Notes: generated by a model not told the origin, from the letters alone. Shown: positions 47,641-54,944, counted from the first letter of the stretch. The stretch is DNA of 64,000 nt from Nocardioides litoris (GCF_006346315.1 NZ_VDMR01000001.1:806001-870000); one strand, 5' to 3'. A program made the numbers and translations.

Positions 47641-48134
47641 TCGACCCCGCCGACGAGGCGGCCATCCACGCCCAGCTGGGGCGCCCGCCGCGCGCGATCC
47701 ACGGCGTCGGCCACCGGTGTCCGTGCGGCAACCCCGACGTGGTGACGACCGAGCCCCGGCTGCCGGGCGGCGACCCGTTCCCGACCACCTTCTACCTCAC
47801 CTGCCCCCGCGCGGCCTCGATGATCGGCACGCTCGAGGGCGGCGGGGTCATGAAGGAGATGCAGGCCCGCCTCGGCGAGGACCCCGAGCTCGCTGCCGGC
47901 TACCGCGCGGCGCACGAGGCCTACCTGGCCTTCCGGGCCACGCTGGGCGACGTGCCCGAGATCGAGGGCGTCTCGGCCGGCGGCATGCCCGACCGCGTCA
48001 AGTGCCTCCACGTCCTGGCCGGGCACGCGCTCGCAGCCGGGCCGGGCGTCAACCCGCTCGGCGACGAGGTGCTCGAGCGCCTGGGGGAGTGGTGGGCCTC
48101 GGGCCCGTGCGTCCCGCGGCCCGCCGAGGAGTGA
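47637..48134 (+). CDS. DUF501 family protein
   Basis: 165 residues. The DUF501 core has VGHRCPCGNPDVVTTEPRLP, PFPTTFYLTCPRAASMIGTLEG, MPDRVKCLHVLAGHALAAG and GVNPLGDEVLE. Conserved Cys in CPCG, TCPRA and KCLH suggest metal binding. The family has no established function but is fixed next to ppx and ftsB in actinobacteria. GTG overlaps the ftsB-like stop by 4 bases, and its own stop overlaps ppx by 4 bases. Confidence 0.92.
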   Translation: MIDPADEAAIHAQLGRPPRAIHGVGHRCPCGNPDVVTTEPRLPGGDPFPTTFYLTCPRAASMIGTLEGGGVMKEMQARLGEDPELAAGYRAAHEAYLAFRATLGDVPEIEGVSAGGMPDRVKCLHVLAGHALAAGPGVNPLGDEVLERLGEWWASGPCVPRPAEE

Positions 48135-49048
48135 GCGCGGCCCTCGCCGCGATCGACTGCGGCACCAACACCGTCAAGCTCCTCGTCCAGGACGGCGGCG
48201 GCGCCGACCTCGTGCGCACCGCGCGGATGGTCCGCCTCGGCCAGGACGTCGATCGCACCGGTCGCCTCGCCGAGGAGGCCCTGGACCGCACCTTCGCCGC
48301 CGTCGACGAGTACGCCGCCCTCCTGCGCGAGCACGCCGTCGACCCGGCCCGCACCCGCTTCTGCGCCACCTCGGCCACCCGCGACGCGGCCAACGCCGAC
48401 GTCTTCCGCGCGGGGGTCCTCGCCCGGCTCGGGGTCGAGCCAGAGGTGCTGAGCGGGACCGAGGAGGCCGCGCTGGCCTTCGCCGGCGCGGTGCGGCACC
48501 TCGCCGTCGAGCCCGCCCTGCCGGTGCTCGTCGTCGACGTCGGTGGCGGGTCGACCGAGCTGGTGCTCGGCGAGTCGCTGTCCGCGGGGCCCTCGGCCGC
48601 GCACTCGATGGACGTCGGCTCGGTGCGCCTGCACGAGCGGCACGTCCGCTCCGACCCACCGACCGACGCCGAGGTGGCCGCCGTGCTCGCCGACGTCGAC
48701 GCCGCCCTCGACGCCTGCCCCGTCGACCCCGCGGCGGCCGCGACGGTCGTCGGCGTCGCCGGCACCGTGACGACCCTGGCCGCCGGGGTGCTCGACCTGC
48801 CGGCGTACGACCGGGAGGCGATCGACCAGGCGGTGCTCGACGTCGACGCGGTGCATGCGCTGGTGGCCCGGCTGGTGTCGATGACCCGGGCCGAGCGGCT
48901 CGCCCTGCCCTGGATGCACCCCGGTCGCGCCGACGTCATCGGCGCCGGCGCCCTCGTGGTCGGCCGGGTGCTCGAACGCAGCGGCGCGTCGGCCCTGCTG
49001 GTCTCCGAGTCCGACATCCTCGACGGCATCGCATGGTCGATCCGGTAG
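48131..49048 (+). CDS. ppx: Exopolyphosphatase (Ppx/GppA family)
   Basis: Releases phosphate from polyphosphate or hydrolyses pppGpp; 305 residues, the short two-domain actinobacterial form. Ribonuclease H-like ATPase-type motifs: AAIDCGTNTVKLLV, FCATSATRDAANA, VLSGTEEAALAFAGA, VVDVGGGSTELVLG (phosphate loop), VGVAGTVTTLAA. GTG start overlaps DUF501. The udgB gene begins inside its last 16 bases. Confidence 0.93.
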   Translation: MSAALAAIDCGTNTVKLLVQDGGGADLVRTARMVRLGQDVDRTGRLAEEALDRTFAAVDEYAALLREHAVDPARTRFCATSATRDAANADVFRAGVLARLGVEPEVLSGTEEAALAFAGAVRHLAVEPALPVLVVDVGGGSTELVLGESLSAGPSAAHSMDVGSVRLHERHVRSDPPTDAEVAAVLADVDAALDACPVDPAAAATVVGVAGTVTTLAAGVLDLPAYDREAIDQAVLDVDAVHALVARLVSMTRAERLALPWMHPGRADVIGAGALVVGRVLERSGASALLVSESDILDGIAWSIR

Positions 49049-49740
49049 CCCGCCTGGCCGCGCTCGACGAGCGGATCACCCGCTGCCGCCGGTGCCCCCG
49101 GCTGGTGCGGTGGCGCGAGCAGGTCGCCCGGGACAAGCGGGCGGCGTACGCCGATGAGGACTACTGGGGGCGCCCGGTGCCCGGCTTCGGCGTGGCCGAG
49201 CCGCGGCTGCTGGTCGTCGGGCTCGCCCCGGCGGCCCACGGCGCCAACCGGACCGGACGGATGTTCACCGGCGACCGGTCGGGCGACTGGCTGTTCGCCT
49301 CGATGCACCGCGTCGGGCTGGCCAACCAGCCCACCGCGACGAGCCGCGACGACGGCCTCGAGCTGCGGGCCACCCGCATCGTCTCCGCCGTGCGGTGCGC
49401 GCCGCCCGACAACAAGCCGACCACGCAGGAGAAGGAGCGCTGCTCGCACTGGCTCGACGCCGAGCTGCGGCTGCTCGCCCCGTCGGTCGAGGTGCTGGTC
49501 GCGCTCGGCTCGATCGGGTGGGACGCCGCCCTGGCGGCCTGTCGTCGCGCCGGGTGGGAGGTGCCGCGTCCCAAGCCGCGGTTCGGGCACGGCGCGTCCG
49601 CGACCTTGGTGGCGCCGCACGGGGAGGTGCTGCTGCTGGGCAGCTACCACCCCAGCCAGCAGAACACCTTCACGGGGCGGCTGACCGAGGACATGCTCGA
49701 CGCGGTGCTCGGCCGGGCGGCCGCGCTCGTGCTGCGCTGA
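49033..49740 (+). CDS. Type 5 uracil-DNA glycosylase (UdgB family)
   Basis: 235 residues. Excises uracil and other deaminated bases from DNA. Iron-sulfur Cys are at CRRC (about 18-21), RCAPPDNK and RCSHWL. Motif 1 is VVGLAPAAHGANRTGRMFTG and the substrate-recognition motif is LGSYHPSQQNTFTGRL. GLAPAAHG without the Asn/Asp of family 1/4 enzymes marks the UDGb class, whose active residue position is non-acidic. It starts inside ppx (16-base overlap). A useful repair enzyme for a GC-rich genome prone to cytosine deamination. Confidence 0.94.
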   Translation: MVDPVARLAALDERITRCRRCPRLVRWREQVARDKRAAYADEDYWGRPVPGFGVAEPRLLVVGLAPAAHGANRTGRMFTGDRSGDWLFASMHRVGLANQPTATSRDDGLELRATRIVSAVRCAPPDNKPTTQEKERCSHWLDAELRLLAPSVEVLVALGSIGWDAALAACRRAGWEVPRPKPRFGHGASATLVAPHGEVLLLGSYHPSQQNTFTGRLTEDMLDAVLGRAAALVLR

Positions 49741-49758
49741 GCCTGGGATGATCGCGCG

Positions 49759-50286
49759 GTGAGCCTGCACGCCATCACCGTCCTCGGGCACGACCGGCCC
49801 GGCATCATCGCCGAGACCACCCGGCTCCTCGCGGGCCTCGGGATCAACCTCGAGGACTCCACGATGACCCTGCTGCGCGGCCACTTCGCGATGATGCTGG
49901 TCGGGGCCGGCGACGTCACCGACGCCCAGGTGCGTGAGGCCCTCGCACCGCTCGTCGCCGGCGACACCCTGTCGGTCACCGTCCGCGAGGTGCCGGCCGA
50001 GCACGGCTCGGGCGGGCAGCCTGCGGCCGGCTCGTCGTGGGTGCTGACCGTGCACGGCGGCGACCGTCCCGGCATCGTCTCGGCCGTCGTGGCCGAGGTC
50101 GCCCGGGTGGGCGGCAACATCACCGACCTCACCACCCGGCTGGCCGGCGACCTCTACCTCCTGGTGGCCGAGATCGAGCTGCCCGCCTCGGCCGACGAGG
50201 CCGCCCTCGACGCCGCCATCCGCGAGGTGGCCGCGGGGCTCGGCGTCGGCGCCACCCTGCGCCCGGCCGACCCCGACGAGCTGTGA
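49759..50286 (+). CDS. Double ACT-domain protein (GcvR-like)
   Basis: 175 residues: two ACT domains, about 2-75 (LHAITVLGHDRPGIIAETTR) and about 92-170 (WVLTVHGGDRPGIVSAVVAE). GxDRPGI is the amino-acid-binding turn. Proteins of this layout are annotated as glycine cleavage regulators, but there is no gcv gene nearby, so ligand and partner are unknown. The GTG is preceded by a TGGGATGAT -10-like box, so probably leaderless. It overlaps def by 4 bases. Confidence 0.88.
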   Translation: MSLHAITVLGHDRPGIIAETTRLLAGLGINLEDSTMTLLRGHFAMMLVGAGDVTDAQVREALAPLVAGDTLSVTVREVPAEHGSGGQPAAGSSWVLTVHGGDRPGIVSAVVAEVARVGGNITDLTTRLAGDLYLLVAEIELPASADEAALDAAIREVAAGLGVGATLRPADPDEL

Positions 50287-50840
50287 GCGGCTCCGACCGG
50301 CTGCGCGCCTGGACCGAGGCCGAGCTCGGCGTCGCGGGCCGCGTGCTCGACGTCGTCCGTGCGCCCGACCCGGTCCTGTCGACCCCGGGCTTGGCGGTCG
50401 ACCCGACCGACCCCGACGTCGTGCGCCTCGCGGCCGACCTGGTCGCCACCATGCGGGTCAGCCCCGGCTGCGTCGGCCTCGCCGCCCCGCAGGTCGGCGT
50501 GCCCGCGACCGTCTTCTGCGTCGACGTCACCGGGCACCCCAAGACCCGCACCCACCACGGCACGTTCGTGCTGTGCAACGCCGAGGTCGTCTCGTCCTCG
50601 CGCAACGAGCGGGCCCGGGAGGGCTGCATGAGCGTGCCCGACCTGACCGGCGACGTGCGGCGCGCCTCCCGCCTCGAGGTGACCGGCCTGCTCCCCGGCA
50701 CCGGCGAGCGCGTGACGGTGGCCACCGACGCCTTCGAGGCCCGCGCCCTGCAGCACGAGGTCGACCACTGCGCGGGCCTGCTGTTCCTCGACCGGGTCGC
50801 CGGCGCGCACGCCGTCTACGCTCGCCAGACCTACCTGTAG
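50283..50840 (+). CDS. def: Peptide deformylase
   Basis: Removes the N-formyl group from nascent proteins. 185 residues. The three deformylase motifs are present: GLAAPQVGVP (motif 1), REGCMSVPD (motif 2, with Met in place of the usual Leu of EGCLS) and QHEVDHCAGLLF (motif 3, HExxD; Cys replaces the usual Leu). The metal ligands Cys, His, His and catalytic Glu are intact, so it should be active. The variations resemble the second deformylase found in many actinobacteria. GTG start overlaps the ACT gene. Confidence 0.93.
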   Translation: MSGSDRLRAWTEAELGVAGRVLDVVRAPDPVLSTPGLAVDPTDPDVVRLAADLVATMRVSPGCVGLAAPQVGVPATVFCVDVTGHPKTRTHHGTFVLCNAEVVSSSRNERAREGCMSVPDLTGDVRRASRLEVTGLLPGTGERVTVATDAFEARALQHEVDHCAGLLFLDRVAGAHAVYARQTYL

Positions 50841-50848
50841 GTCGCTCG

Positions 50849-50922
50849 GCCCCCGTATCCCAACTGGCAGAGGAAGCGCCCTTAAAAGGCGCTCAGTCTG
50901 GGTTCGAACCCCAGCGGGGGCA
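50849..50922 (+). tRNA. tRNA with anticodon UAA (Leu codon UUA), short variable loop
   Basis: A complete cloverleaf: acceptor GCCCCCG/CGGGGGC, D arm 50858-50874 with the GG pair, anticodon stem GCGCC/GGCGC, loop CTTAAAA (anticodon TAA at 50883-50885), variable region TCAGT of only 5 bases, T arm CTGGG-TTCGAAC-CCCAG, discriminator A at 50922. CCA is not encoded. UAA reads the leucine codon UUA, but bacterial leucine tRNAs normally have a long variable arm, so the amino acid identity is uncertain even though the gene call is firm. Confidence 0.93.
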
Positions 50923-51038
50923 CCCCGACCCGTCCTGGGCCGATCCGCGCGTTCTGCTGCGCTGTGATCGTGGCCACACCTACGGTCCGAGGAACCGGTC
51001 CAGTCCGGGGCCGGCCTGAGGGACGTCAGGAGAACACC

Positions 51039-51872
51039 ATGAAGCTCAACCAGCTCACCCGCAGCCGGGTCGTGGCCGTCGTCGCCGGAGGCGCGGCCAT
51101 CGCCGTGCTCGGCAGCTCCGTCGGCTACGCCGCCAACACGATCCGCTCCAGCGACATCGTCAACGGCACCATCCGCAGCGTCGACATCAAGAACGGCACG
51201 ATCCAGACCGGCGACCTCACGGCGGGGGCGCGGGCCAAGCTGCAGGGCCAGCGCGGTCCGGCCGGCCCCCAGGGCCCGGCGGGTCCGGCCGGTGGCTCGA
51301 CGACCGTGGTCGTGAAGGACCTCCAGGGCCTGTGGAAGGCCCGTGCCGCCGACACCGCCGGCGTCACCATGACCGGGGACGGCGTGCGGTTCGGTCCGTT
51401 CGCCAACGGTGGCGGCTGCACCACCCCCGGCGTGGACTTCGGGCGCCTCGACTTCAGCGGCCTGAACGGCAAGCCGCTCTCGAGCGTGACCAGCCTCGTC
51501 TACCACGCCCGCTACACCGCCACCAACGACACCGGTGGTGTCGGGTCGCCGACCATGCGGGTCTCGATCGACGACCCGACCACCGACGGTCCCGACCGTC
51601 TGACGTTCTCGCCCAACACCCAGCTCGACGGCGACTTCGCCGAGGGTGCCATGCACGAGTGGATCGTCACCTCGGGCACGGTGCGCCTTAACGACGACGC
51701 TGGGAGCGACCCCGCCGGGGAGAAGCCCTGGTCCGAGTACGTCGCCCAGCTCGGCTCGCGCCTGATCACCAACATCGACATCCTCAACGGGTGCCAGGCC
51801 GGGACCAACCTGACGGGCCTGGTCCGCAAGGTCGAGGTCAACGGCGTCACCTTCGCCTTCGGCGCCAACTGA
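51039..51872 (+). CDS. Secreted protein with NGTI repeats and a short collagen-like tract
   Basis: 277 residues. Signal peptide about 1-32 (VVAVVAGGAAIAVLGSSVGYA). A stalk of near-repeats IRSSDIVNGTI, RSVDIKNGTI and QTGDLTAGA (about 35-65) leads into five or so Gly-x-y triplets (GQRGPAGPQGPAGPAGG). A C-terminal domain of about 190 residues follows, with Cys in GGGCTTPG and LNGCQAG and beta-strand-like phrases (FGRLDFSGLNG, VEVNGVTFAFGAN). The stalk-collagen-head layout recurs in secreted actinobacterial proteins of unknown function; surface adhesion is a guess. GGAG site before ATG; strong terminator after. Confidence 0.78.
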   Translation: MKLNQLTRSRVVAVVAGGAAIAVLGSSVGYAANTIRSSDIVNGTIRSVDIKNGTIQTGDLTAGARAKLQGQRGPAGPQGPAGPAGGSTTVVVKDLQGLWKARAADTAGVTMTGDGVRFGPFANGGGCTTPGVDFGRLDFSGLNGKPLSSVTSLVYHARYTATNDTGGVGSPTMRVSIDDPTTDGPDRLTFSPNTQLDGDFAEGAMHEWIVTSGTVRLNDDAGSDPAGEKPWSEYVAQLGSRLITNIDILNGCQAGTNLTGLVRKVEVNGVTFAFGAN

Positions 51873-51886
51873 TCCGGACGACCGCA

Positions 51887-51926
51887 GCGAACGGCGGCCG
51901 GGGCGCGGGCCCCGGCCGCCGTCCGC
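51887..51926 (+). terminator. Terminator hairpin after the collagen-like gene
   Basis: ACGGCGGCCGGGGC (51891-51904) and GCCCCGGCCGCCGT (51909-51922) pair perfectly around GCGG, extended by GCG/CGC outside one mismatch. It ends in CTTGTCC. Confidence 0.75.
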
Positions 51927-51930
51927 TTGT

Positions 51931-51948
51931 CCTCAGGTCGACCTGAAG
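51931..51948 (+). promoter_or_regulatory. SoxR/MerR-box-like palindrome before the methyltransferase
   Basis: CCTCAGGTCGACCTGAAG matches the SoxR consensus CCTCAAGTTAACTTGAGG at 14 of 18 positions. It ends 15 bases before the ATG, where a MerR-family regulator would bind in an overlong promoter spacer (possible -35 TTGTCC at 51928). No merR or soxR gene is in the window. Confidence 0.5.
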
Positions 51949-51963
51949 TGCCACGGTGGTGCC

Positions 51964-52677
51964 ATGAGCGACCAGCACAGCCACCAGCACGGCCACCAGC
52001 ACGGCCACCAGCACGGCCACCAGCACGGCCACGACCAGGAGCAGTCCGACGACCTGCGCCACATGTTCACCCGGGAGTTCTGGGACGAGCGCTACGCGAC
52101 GTCGGAGCGGATCTGGTCGGGCAAGCCCAACCTCCGCTTCGCCGAGCAGGTCGCGGACCTGCCGCCGGGCGCGGCGCTCGACGTCGGCTGCGGGGAGGGC
52201 GCCGACGTCGTGTGGCTGGCCGCGCGGGGATGGACCGTCACCGGCTCCGACGTCTCGGGCGTCGCGCTCGAGCGGGCCGCCGCGCACGCGGCGGAGGAGG
52301 GCGTGGGGGAGCGGTGCTCGTGGCTGCGCGCCGACCTGTTCGAGCTGGACCCGCTGCCGACCGGGCTCGACCTGGTCACCGCCTCCTACGTCCACGTGCC
52401 GCCGGAGCTGTTCGCGTCGGCGTACGCCCACCTGGCGGCGTCGGTGGCACCCGGCGGACGGCTGCTCGTCCTGGGCCACCACCCCGACGACGTGCACACC
52501 GGGCTGCGCAACAGCGAGCTCTCGCACCTGCTGTTCACGCCCGAGGCGGTGACCGCGGTCCTCGACGCGGACGAGTGGGAGGTCGAGACCGCCGAGGTGG
52601 TCACCCGCGAGCACGTCACGGACGAGGTCTCGCACACCGTCAGCGACACTGTCGTCCGGGCCCGCCGCCTCGCTTGA
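51964..52677 (+). CDS. Class I SAM-dependent methyltransferase with a His-rich N-terminus
   Basis: 237 residues. Residues 4-23 are five HQHG/HQHS-type units, a probable metal-binding tail, then EFWDERYATSERIWSGKPN as in thiopurine/tellurite (TehB-like) methyltransferases. SAM site: AALDVGCGEGADVVWLAARG; post-I acidic loop GSDVSGVALERA; motif IV-like LDLVTASYVHVP. Substrate unknown; the subfamily methylates small electrophiles, metalloids or chalcogens. The SoxR-like box upstream and the His tail suggest a redox- or metal-linked role, by inference. Confidence 0.85.
   Translation: MSDQHSHQHGHQHGHQHGHQHGHDQEQSDDLRHMFTREFWDERYATSERIWSGKPNLRFAEQVADLPPGAALDVGCGEGADVVWLAARGWTVTGSDVSGVALERAAAHAAEEGVGERCSWLRADLFELDPLPTGLDLVTASYVHVPPELFASAYAHLAASVAPGGRLLVLGHHPDDVHTGLRNSELSHLLFTPEAVTAVLDADEWEVETAEVVTREHVTDEVSHTVSDTVVRARRLA
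51973..52032 (+). repeat. 12-base tandem repeat encoding the His-rich tail
   Basis: Five consecutive copies of CAGCACGGCCAC; the first copy has A for G at position 7. Each unit encodes Gln-His-Gly/Ser-His. Near-perfect DNA identity, including wobble positions, points to recent slippage rather than selection on protein alone. Confidence 0.85.
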
Positions 52678-52754
52678 TGAGACCAGGATGAGACGGGGAT
52701 GAGAGCTTGGCCAGACCCCTCCCCGAGGGGGAACGAACGGCCCCCCGACGGCGT

Positions 52755-52781
52755 TTGACCTGGCGAGGAGCCGTCTAGGAT
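52755..52781 (+). promoter_or_regulatory. Promoter of the BI-1 family gene
   Basis: TTGACC (52755-52760) and TAGGAT (52776-52781), a good actinobacterial -35/-10 pair, although the 15-base spacer is short. Start of transcription near 52788 would give a roughly 55-base leader containing the hairpin at 52802-52820. Confidence 0.55.
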
Positions 52782-52801
52782 GAGGGTTCCGAGACAGGGT
52801 G

Positions 52802-52820
52802 GGCCGACAGACTGTCGGCC
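52802..52820 (+). promoter_or_regulatory. Leader hairpin of the BI-1 family gene
   Basis: GGCCGACAG and CTGTCGGCC are perfect 9-base arms around one A. As RNA it would form a stable stem 14 bases upstream of the AAGGAGGAG ribosome binding site; as DNA it could be an operator. Function unproven. Confidence 0.5.
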
Positions 52821-52843
52821 ACCAGGCCTCCAAGGAGGAGACC

Positions 52844-53692
52844 ATGCAGAGCAACAACCCGGTGTTCCGTCGTTCGGAGGAGTTCAGCCGGGCGGGCGCA
52901 GCGCCGCAGCAGACCCAGGCGTACGGCGGCTACGGCCAGCCCGCGCAGTGGGGCGTCGGCCAGCCCGGTGCCCTCGGCTACGACGACGTCCGTCCCGCCA
53001 CCGGCTCCGGCCGGATGACGATCGACTCCGTCGTGCAGAAGACCGCCATCACCCTCGGCGTCATCGTCGTCGGCGCGATGGCGACCTGGATCCTCACCCC
53101 CGAGATCCGTTCCTACAGCAACCTGTCGGGCATCTACGCCCTCGTCGCGGTCGGCAGCCTCGGTGCCTTCGCGCTGTCGATGGTCAACTCGTTCAAGCGC
53201 GTGGTGAGCCCCGCCCTGGTGCTCGCCTTCGCCGCCTTCGAGGGCGTCGCGCTCGGCGCGATCAGCAAGATGTTCAACGCCTACATCGGCGACGGCATCG
53301 TGATGGGCGCCGTCATCGGCACGATGGCCGCGTTCGCCGGCACGCTCGCGGCCTACAAGGTCCTCAACATCCGCGTCGGCCAGAAGTTCCGCCTCTTCGT
53401 CATGGCGGCGGTCTTCGCGATGCTCGGCCTCAGCCTGATGGAGCTCGTGCTGAGCCTGTTCGGCGCCCAGATCGGCCTGTTCGGCCTCGGCGGTCTCGGC
53501 GCCGTGACCGCGGTCATCGGCATCGTGCTCGGTGTGTTCATGCTCATCCTCGACTTCGACTTCGTCGAGCAGGGCATCCGCAACGGGCTGCCGGAGCGCG
53601 AGTCGTGGCGGGCGTCGTTCGCCATGGCCGTGAGCCTGGTCTGGATCTACACCAACCTGCTCCGCCTGCTGGCGATCCTCAACCAGGACTGA
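52844..53692 (+). CDS. Bax inhibitor-1/YccA family membrane protein
   Basis: 282 residues with seven hydrophobic segments (TAITLGVIVVGAMATWILT, IYALVAVGSLGAFALSMV, PALVLAFAAFEGVALGAIS, FAMLGLSLMELVLSLFG, VIGIVLGVFMLILDFDFVEQ). The loop DFDFVEQGIRNGLP holds the Asp pair of TMBIM proteins, which act as pH-sensitive Ca2+ leak channels in characterised homologues. An extra N-terminal Gln/Gly/Tyr-rich cytoplasmic tail (about 1-55) is typical of actinobacterial members. ATG behind AAGGAGGAG. A strong terminator follows. Confidence 0.92.
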   Translation: MQSNNPVFRRSEEFSRAGAAPQQTQAYGGYGQPAQWGVGQPGALGYDDVRPATGSGRMTIDSVVQKTAITLGVIVVGAMATWILTPEIRSYSNLSGIYALVAVGSLGAFALSMVNSFKRVVSPALVLAFAAFEGVALGAISKMFNAYIGDGIVMGAVIGTMAAFAGTLAAYKVLNIRVGQKFRLFVMAAVFAMLGLSLMELVLSLFGAQIGLFGLGGLGAVTAVIGIVLGVFMLILDFDFVEQGIRNGLPERESWRASFAMAVSLVWIYTNLLRLLAILNQD

Positions 53693-53752
53693 TCGCCGCT
53701 CGCACAGCCACCTGGCAGACGGGCCGCCCCGCCCCGACGTCGGCGCGTCACC

Positions 53753-53783
53753 GAAGGCCCCGGACCTCTGGTCCGGGGCCTTC
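53753..53783 (+). terminator. Terminator hairpin after the BI-1 gene
   Basis: GAAGGCCCCGGACC and GGTCCGGGGCCTTC are perfect 14-base arms around TCT, ending CTTCCTCGT. One of the clearest terminators in the window. Confidence 0.85.
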
Positions 53784-53886
53784 CTCGTGCCCGCTCGCCG
53801 CGGACCCTGGGGGCGTCACGCGGAGTGGTGGCCGGGGCGACCGGGTCGTACGACGTGCCGCCCCGGACCAGCGGGCGGAGACGACG

Positions 53887-54900
53887 TCAGCCGGCGGCTT
53901 CCTCGAGCTCGGGGGCGGCGGCCTCGGACTGCGGGCGGCGGCGGCGGTGGCGCAGCTCGACCCAGCGGCCGCGGACGCCGTGACGCGCGCCGCCGACCTC
54001 GGTGCCGCCGAGCTCGGTGCCGGGCTCGTTGACCGCGGCGGCCGCGGCCTGGCCGACGGGCAGGACGCCCTCGCCGCGGTGGGACTCGGGGTGGGTCTCG
54101 TCGTCGGGGGCGAGGCCGAGGGCGGCGAGCGTGGAGGGGAGCAGGATGCGCACGAGGGCGCGGTAGCCCTCGGCGGAGGGGTGGAACTGGTCGGGCCCGA
54201 AGAGCAGCGCCGGCGTCGCGGAGAACTCCGGTCCGAGGATCGAGCCGAGCGAGACCGTGCGCCCGCCCTCGGCGATCACCGCGATGGTCTGCGCGGCGGC
54301 GAGCCGGCGCGACCAGGCGCGCACGACCTGCTTCAGCGGCGGGGCGATGGGCTTGATCGTGCCGAGGTCGGGGCAGGTGCCGACGACGACGTCGACGCCG
54401 GCGGCCCGCAGCCGCCGCACGCCCTCGGAGAGGTGGCGCACCGACTCCGACGGCATCTGCACGTGGGTGACGTCGTTGGCGCCGATGAGGATGACCGCGA
54501 GGTGGGGCTCGATGGGCAGCGCGCGGTCGATCTGCCCGCCGAGGTCGGCCGAGATCGCGCCGACCTTGCAGAACTCGCGGAGGTAGACCCGGCGGTCACC
54601 CTGGGCGGCCACGCCGCTGGCCAGCAGCGCACCGGGGGTCTCCTCGACCAGGTCGACGCCGTACCCCGCGGCGCTGGAGTCACCGAACAGCGCGATCTTC
54701 ACCGCCGGGCCGGGCCGGCCGCGGCCGTACCACCCGGTGGCGTCGGGGACGGGGTCGGGCAGCGGGTCGCCGATGGTGCGTCGGGCGAGGCGGGCCTCGG
54801 CCCGCAGCACGCCGTAGAGGCCGGCCCCGACGAGCGAGAGCCCACCCCCGCCGTACGCCGCCGCCGAGGCCAGCTTGCGCGCTGCCCCGGCTGTCCCCAT
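53887..54900 (-). CDS. SGNH/GDSL family hydrolase
   Basis: 337 residues. An N-terminal signal-anchor-like segment (ASAAAYGGGGLSLVGAGLYG) precedes the SGNH domain: block I ALFGDSSAAGYG (Ser), block III IGANDVTH (Asn), block V DQFHPSAEGY (Asp-x-x-His). It is an esterase or lipase-like hydrolase, probably acting at the outer face of the membrane; substrate unknown. A long charged C-terminal tail (about 260-337) has no recognised domain. TAGGAT lies 6 bases upstream of the ATG, so the mRNA is probably leaderless and diverges from cbs. Confidence 0.88.
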   Translation of the reverse strand: MGTAGAARKLASAAAYGGGGLSLVGAGLYGVLRAEARLARRTIGDPLPDPVPDATGWYGRGRPGPAVKIALFGDSSAAGYGVDLVEETPGALLASGVAAQGDRRVYLREFCKVGAISADLGGQIDRALPIEPHLAVILIGANDVTHVQMPSESVRHLSEGVRRLRAAGVDVVVGTCPDLGTIKPIAPPLKQVVRAWSRRLAAAQTIAVIAEGGRTVSLGSILGPEFSATPALLFGPDQFHPSAEGYRALVRILLPSTLAALGLAPDDETHPESHRGEGVLPVGQAAAAAVNEPGTELGGTEVGGARHGVRGRWVELRHRRRRPQSEAAAPELEEAAG

Positions 54901-54906
54901 GTCGGA

Positions 54907-54937
54907 ATCCTAGTGAGCGGCCGGGAGGGCCTAGGTT
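54907..54937. promoter_or_regulatory. Back-to-back leaderless promoters for SGNH hydrolase and cbs
   Basis: In a 44-base divergent gap, TAGGAT on the minus strand (54907-54912) lies 6 bases before the hydrolase ATG, and TAGGTT on the plus strand (54932-54937) lies 7 bases before the cbs ATG. The -35 regions must overlap the opposite -10, so the two promoters should compete. Confidence 0.6.
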
Positions 54938-54944
54938 CAGGGGC

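Noticed and set aside
51973..52032. CRISPR-like short repeats
   Set aside because: The units are contiguous without spacers and lie in frame within a protein's N-terminus, encoding a His tail.
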